From assembly GCA_030529125.1 (NCBI GenBank), contig JAUMXP010000066.1, positions 1 through 8,699 of the forward strand: a stretch of DNA of 8,699 bases, read 5' to 3'. A program made the position numbers and the translations under genes. Origin of the DNA: Eubacteriales bacterium (GTDB lineage: Bacteria > Bacillota > Clostridia > Oscillospirales > Acutalibacteraceae). Of this stretch, positions 6,429 to 8,699 are shown one piece after another (position 1 is the first letter of the stretch; the number at the start of each line of letters is the position of its first letter). The notes under the pieces are model-generated. The model searched no databases, was not told the DNA's origin, and was given only the letters and a program-made list of their open reading frames with translations.

Positions 6429-7739
6429 TCAGATAGTGCTGTGTTTTTTAGCAAGTGTTTCTACACGCTTTGATGAAAGCATATCTAAAGCCTGAGAAAC
6501 CTTAGCTCTGAGCTGTGCTTTAGTAATAACATCATCAACATAACCGCACTTAGCAGCATTAACAGCAGAAAGCTCAGTCTGAGCAAACTCTTGAGCTACC
6601 TTATCCTGTTCCTCAACAGGAACGTTCATTTTATCCTCAGCCATGATGAATGCAAGCGCCTTAGGGTTAACAGGAGAAATAACCGCGCCTTCAACAGCAA
6701 GTCTCATATCTGCGCCTGATGCTTCGCCTGCGAGAGCGATGTATACAGGGCCAACTGCTGTACCACTGAGTACAGCAACCTTAACTGTAGTAGCTTCAGC
6801 ATATGCAGAAGTAACCTTTGCTGCAGAGCTGAGATTCTTGAAGCCTTTAGCGTCAACAACTGTAACTACAGGGATAGAGAATGCATCACAGAAGCGAACA
6901 AACTTAGCAACCTTACGTGCAGCCTTGCAGTCGATGATTTCGCCCCATGTTTCTACAAAGCCTACAGTTTCACCCTTAACTCTACCGAAAGCAACACACG
7001 CACCCTCACCGCATTTCTCATCAAGGTCACAGAAAGAATCAGCGTCTGCGATAGAGCATACTACGCATTCCTCATCATAATCAGGCTCGCATGCGTCATC
7101 AACAGGAGCAACATCAAGATTGTTTGATGGGAAGAATGTGATGAGTTCTCTTGCTTTTTGTATAGAAGCATCTTTATCATCACAAACAATATCAGCAATA
7201 CCGTGCTTAGCGTTATGCTCAGCAGTAGCGCAATCGCCTGCAACATCGATAGAAAGCTCAGCGTCTTTATTCATGATAATGAAATCAGCTGATGTTGCTG
7301 TAAGTGCTGAAGTACCAAGACAAGTACCTAAGATAACGGATAGCTGTGGAACAACGCCTGAGATAGAAGAAGCTCGTCCTAAAATCTCACCATAAGCGCT
7401 GAGAAGGTCATTTTTCTGTTCGAGTCTGCCACCACAGCTGTCGTAGAAACCTACAACAGGAGCGCCTGTCATCTTAGCTAAGTCATACAAACGAGCGATT
7501 TTCTTAGCCTGTGCTTTACTCATAGCACCAAAAGCTACGTCGCTGTTTTGTGCGAAAGCGTACACAGGAACACCCATTACAGTACCGTATCCTGTCACAG
7601 CTTCGGCTAAACCACCCTCGCTGCACAGAAGCGCATCTGTCTCACAAAAACTGCCATCATCAAAGAACTTGTTAAGAGTTTCGATGCCTGCGGTTTTGTT
7701 GAGTTCTTCTCTAAGTTGAGAAACACTTGAAAAACTCAT
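6429..7739 (-). CDS. Divergent, short 12S/MmdA-like acyl-CoA carboxyltransferase
   Basis: The product is 436 residues from the ATG at 7739, which has GGAGG 7 bases upstream; an upstream in-frame ATG at 7775 has no such support. It has two crotonase-like halves as in propionyl-CoA carboxylase beta, MmdA and transcarboxylase 12S: VTGYGTVMGVPVYAF and GAPVVGFYDSCGGRLEQ in the first, VAKFVRFCDAFSIPVVTVVD and SAYAEATTVKVAVL in the second, and a C-terminal GYVDDVI plus KKHSTI that matches the usual KKHGNI ending. It is about 75-90 residues shorter than typical members. The glycine-rich segments expected to form the oxyanion holes are altered: CLGTSAL (140-146) stands where CAGGAV is usual, and AVGPVY (328-333) where YGGAYD is usual. 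It heads the biotin operon and should transfer carboxyl groups between biotin and an acyl-CoA. The substrate cannot be told. Confidence 0.87.
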   Translation of the reverse strand: MSFSSVSQLREELNKTAGIETLNKFFDDGSFCETDALLCSEGGLAEAVTGYGTVMGVPVYAFAQNSDVAFGAMSKAQAKKIARLYDLAKMTGAPVVGFYDSCGGRLEQKNDLLSAYGEILGRASSISGVVPQLSVILGTCLGTSALTATSADFIIMNKDAELSIDVAGDCATAEHNAKHGIADIVCDDKDASIQKARELITFFPSNNLDVAPVDDACEPDYDEECVVCSIADADSFCDLDEKCGEGACVAFGRVKGETVGFVETWGEIIDCKAARKVAKFVRFCDAFSIPVVTVVDAKGFKNLSSAAKVTSAYAEATTVKVAVLSGTAVGPVYIALAGEASGADMRLAVEGAVISPVNPKALAFIMAEDKMNVPVEEQDKVAQEFAQTELSAVNAAKCGYVDDVITKAQLRAKVSQALDMLSSKRVETLAKKHSTI

Positions 7740-7746
7740 GTCATTT

Positions 7747-7751
7747 CCTCC
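7747..7751 (-). promoter_or_regulatory. Ribosome binding site that fixes the 12S-like start
   Basis: GGAGG on the minus strand, 7 bases before the ATG at 7739. The alternative ATG at 7775 would make this site internal to the gene. Confidence 0.8.
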
Positions 7752-7790
7752 TAATTTATGTTTAATAACATTCAAATTTCGTCACTATAT

Positions 7791-7819
7791 AGTATATCTT
7801 AAATACCAATAAAATACAA
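7791..7819 (-). promoter_or_regulatory. Promoter of the carboxyltransferase operon
   Basis: On the minus strand TTGTAT (7819-7814) and TATACT (7796-7791) are separated by exactly 17 bases. Transcription would start near 7784, giving a leader of about 45 bases. The -35 lies one base beyond the T run of the preceding terminator. Confidence 0.65.
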
Positions 7820-7820
7820 G

Positions 7821-7855
7821 AAAAAAGTGTGCAAAATTCAATTTTTGCACACTTT
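7821..7855 (-). terminator. Terminator overlapping the end of the GNAT-like gene
   Basis: A perfect 13-bp inverted repeat (AAAGTGTGCAAAA and its complement, 7855-7843 and 7836-7824) with a 6-base loop, followed on the minus strand by T residues to 7821. The 5' arm encodes the last residues of the upstream protein (KVCK), and the stop codon (7840-7838) lies in the loop. Confidence 0.85.
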
Positions 7856-8206
7856 GAATAACTGTTGAAGATTTATTGTTAAAGAATTGTCATTTTGAGC
7901 AAAGTCAAAATTTTTCAACAACGAGAATAATTCTTTTCTAGAACATTCGATGTAGAAGCACGAGTGATTCAGCGCGTATGAGCCAAGGCTCTTAATAAGC
8001 GCATCCGCCACAGTATAAGCTTCACCTTTTAATTCTTCTTCAGAATAATACACTTCAAACCCAACTATATCAATAACATAGCCTGTTTGTGTGAAAGCTA
8101 TATAGCCTTTCTCTATACCGTCTTCTTCGCTCAGGAGAATTGTCGCGTTATCAACACCACATTTTTTTATTATACTTTCGTTCTCAACACTTTTTATTGT
8201 AAGCAT
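7838..8206 (-). CDS. Small protein of unknown function, possibly a degenerate GNAT-fold protein
   Basis: The product is 122 residues, soluble, with no signal peptide. The order of predicted elements (strand GYIAFTQTGY, strand YVIDIVGFEVYY, helix TVADALIKSLGSYAL, strand CFYIEC, helix KELFSLLKNF) resembles the core of GNAT acetyltransferases. The usual acetyl-CoA loop (Q/RxxGxG/A) is not preserved: SEEELKGEAY stands at that place. It may therefore be a non-catalytic relative, or not a GNAT at all. GGAGG is 5 bases before the ATG. The gene starts 13 bases after the pseudouridine synthase stop, so the two are cotranscribed and a link to RNA modification or translation is possible. Its stop codon is inside the terminator hairpin. 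Confidence 0.8.
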   Translation of the reverse strand: MLTIKSVENESIIKKCGVDNATILLSEEDGIEKGYIAFTQTGYVIDIVGFEVYYSEEELKGEAYTVADALIKSLGSYALNHSCFYIECSRKELFSLLKNFDFAQNDNSLTINLQQLFKVCKN

Positions 8207-8219
8207 CTTTTCCTCCGTT

Positions 8220-8699
8220 TTATCTACCGTTTTTAGTCGGATTCGGATCGTGTGACAAACGCTTCACCTCGTCAGCCGACAAATCACGGTACATACCTTG
8301 TTTAAGTCCACCCAGCTTTACTGTACCAACCGCAGTGCGCTTGAGTCTGGCTACCTCTAAGCCGATAGATTCGCACATACGTCTAATCTGGCGATTTCTG
8401 CCCTCTCTGAGTACAATCTCGAGCACAACTCTACCCTCTTGCTTGGTTACAACACGCACCTGTGCCGGAGCAGTCATTCTACCGTCAAGCATAATACCGG
8501 TCTGGAGTTTTTCGACCTGTTCCTCATTGATAGATGGACGAACTGTCACACGGTAAACTTTATTGATATGCTTCTTAGGATGCATAATATGGTTAGCAAA
8601 CTCACCATCATTAGTGAGCAACAGCATGCCTTCTGAGTCTTTGTCTAGTCTACCGATAGGATAAACACGTTCTTCTATATCTTCTATTAGCTCAGCAAT
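8220..8699 (-). CDS. rluB: RluB/RsuA-family rRNA pseudouridine synthase, partial (N terminus outside window)
   Basis: The visible 159 residues are the C-terminal two thirds; the frame is open to the window edge, so the true start and the usual N-terminal S4 RNA-binding domain lie beyond 8699. The enzyme isomerises a specific uridine in ribosomal RNA to pseudouridine. The catalytic motif GRLDKDSEGMLLLTNDG contains the active Asp (fragment residue 19), and the family motif REGRNRQIRRMCE follows, then LKRTAVGTVKLGGLKQG and a final YRDLSADEVKRL. This pattern is that of the RsuA/RluB/RluE/RluF branch. In Firmicutes the common member is RluB, acting on 23S rRNA, but RsuA (16S rRNA) cannot be excluded from this fragment. 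It is followed at 13 bases by the GNAT-like gene. Confidence 0.9.
   Translation of the reverse strand: MAELIEDIEERVYPIGRLDKDSEGMLLLTNDGEFANHIMHPKKHINKVYRVTVRPSINEEQVEKLQTGIMLDGRMTAPAQVRVVTKQEGRVVLEIVLREGRNRQIRRMCESIGLEVARLKRTAVGTVKLGGLKQGMYRDLSADEVKRLSHDPNPTKNGR

Noticed and set aside
6643..7395. Plus-strand open frames opposite the 12S-like gene
   Set aside because: They are antisense shadows of a well-supported coding region, with no ribosome binding sites or recognisable products.
7740..7775. N-terminal extension of the 12S-like protein from an ATG at 7775
   Set aside because: There is no ribosome binding site before it, and GGAGG lies inside the extension at the right distance from 7739.

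Overview
The window looks like a chromosomal piece of a low-GC Gram-positive gut or rumen anaerobe of the Ruminococcaceae/Oscillospiraceae. The evidence is the AT-rich spacers, strong GGAGG ribosome binding sites, a dockerin module, Thr/Pro/Glu-Asp linkers and starch-binding modules. A secreted protein that joins a dockerin to a CBM26-like starch-binding module suggests a Ruminococcus bromii-like starch degrader that builds amylosomes. That species-level assignment is inference.

Left part (1-1157): a possible partial gene at the edge, a factor-independent terminator, and a minus-strand gene for an acidic lipoprotein (89-643). Upstream of the lipoprotein, on the same strand, are the decayed remains of a second lipoprotein-like gene (about 696-902). 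The rest, to 1102, is AT-rich and has no recognisable gene.

Centre (1103-4232): one plus-strand transcription unit with a clear promoter, a 994-residue secreted protein and a strong terminator. The protein has a signal peptide, a papain-like (C1) catalytic domain with an intact Gln/Cys/His/Asn set and an EF-hand-like loop inside it, a CBM25-like module, two Ig-like domains, a two-repeat dockerin, a Pro/Thr linker and a C-terminal CBM26-like module. It is the most distinctive feature of the window: a protease that appears able both to dock on a cohesin scaffold and to bind starch.

Right part, all on the minus strand (read from 8699 leftwards): the C-terminal part of an RluB/RsuA-type rRNA pseudouridine synthase; a small GNAT-like protein of unknown function 13 bases later, whose stop codon lies in the loop of its own terminator; then a promoter and a three-gene biotin-dependent carboxyltransferase operon. 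The operon encodes a divergent short 12S/MmdA-like carboxyltransferase, a biotin carrier protein and a 5S/OadA-like carboxyltransferase. With no biotin carboxylase and no membrane decarboxylase subunit in the operon, the set resembles a soluble transcarboxylase that moves CO2 between a keto acid and an acyl-CoA through the carrier. A terminator hairpin follows, then tRNA-Arg(CCU) with its own terminator. The protease unit and the tRNA/carboxylase side converge across about 220 bases that hold no convincing gene.
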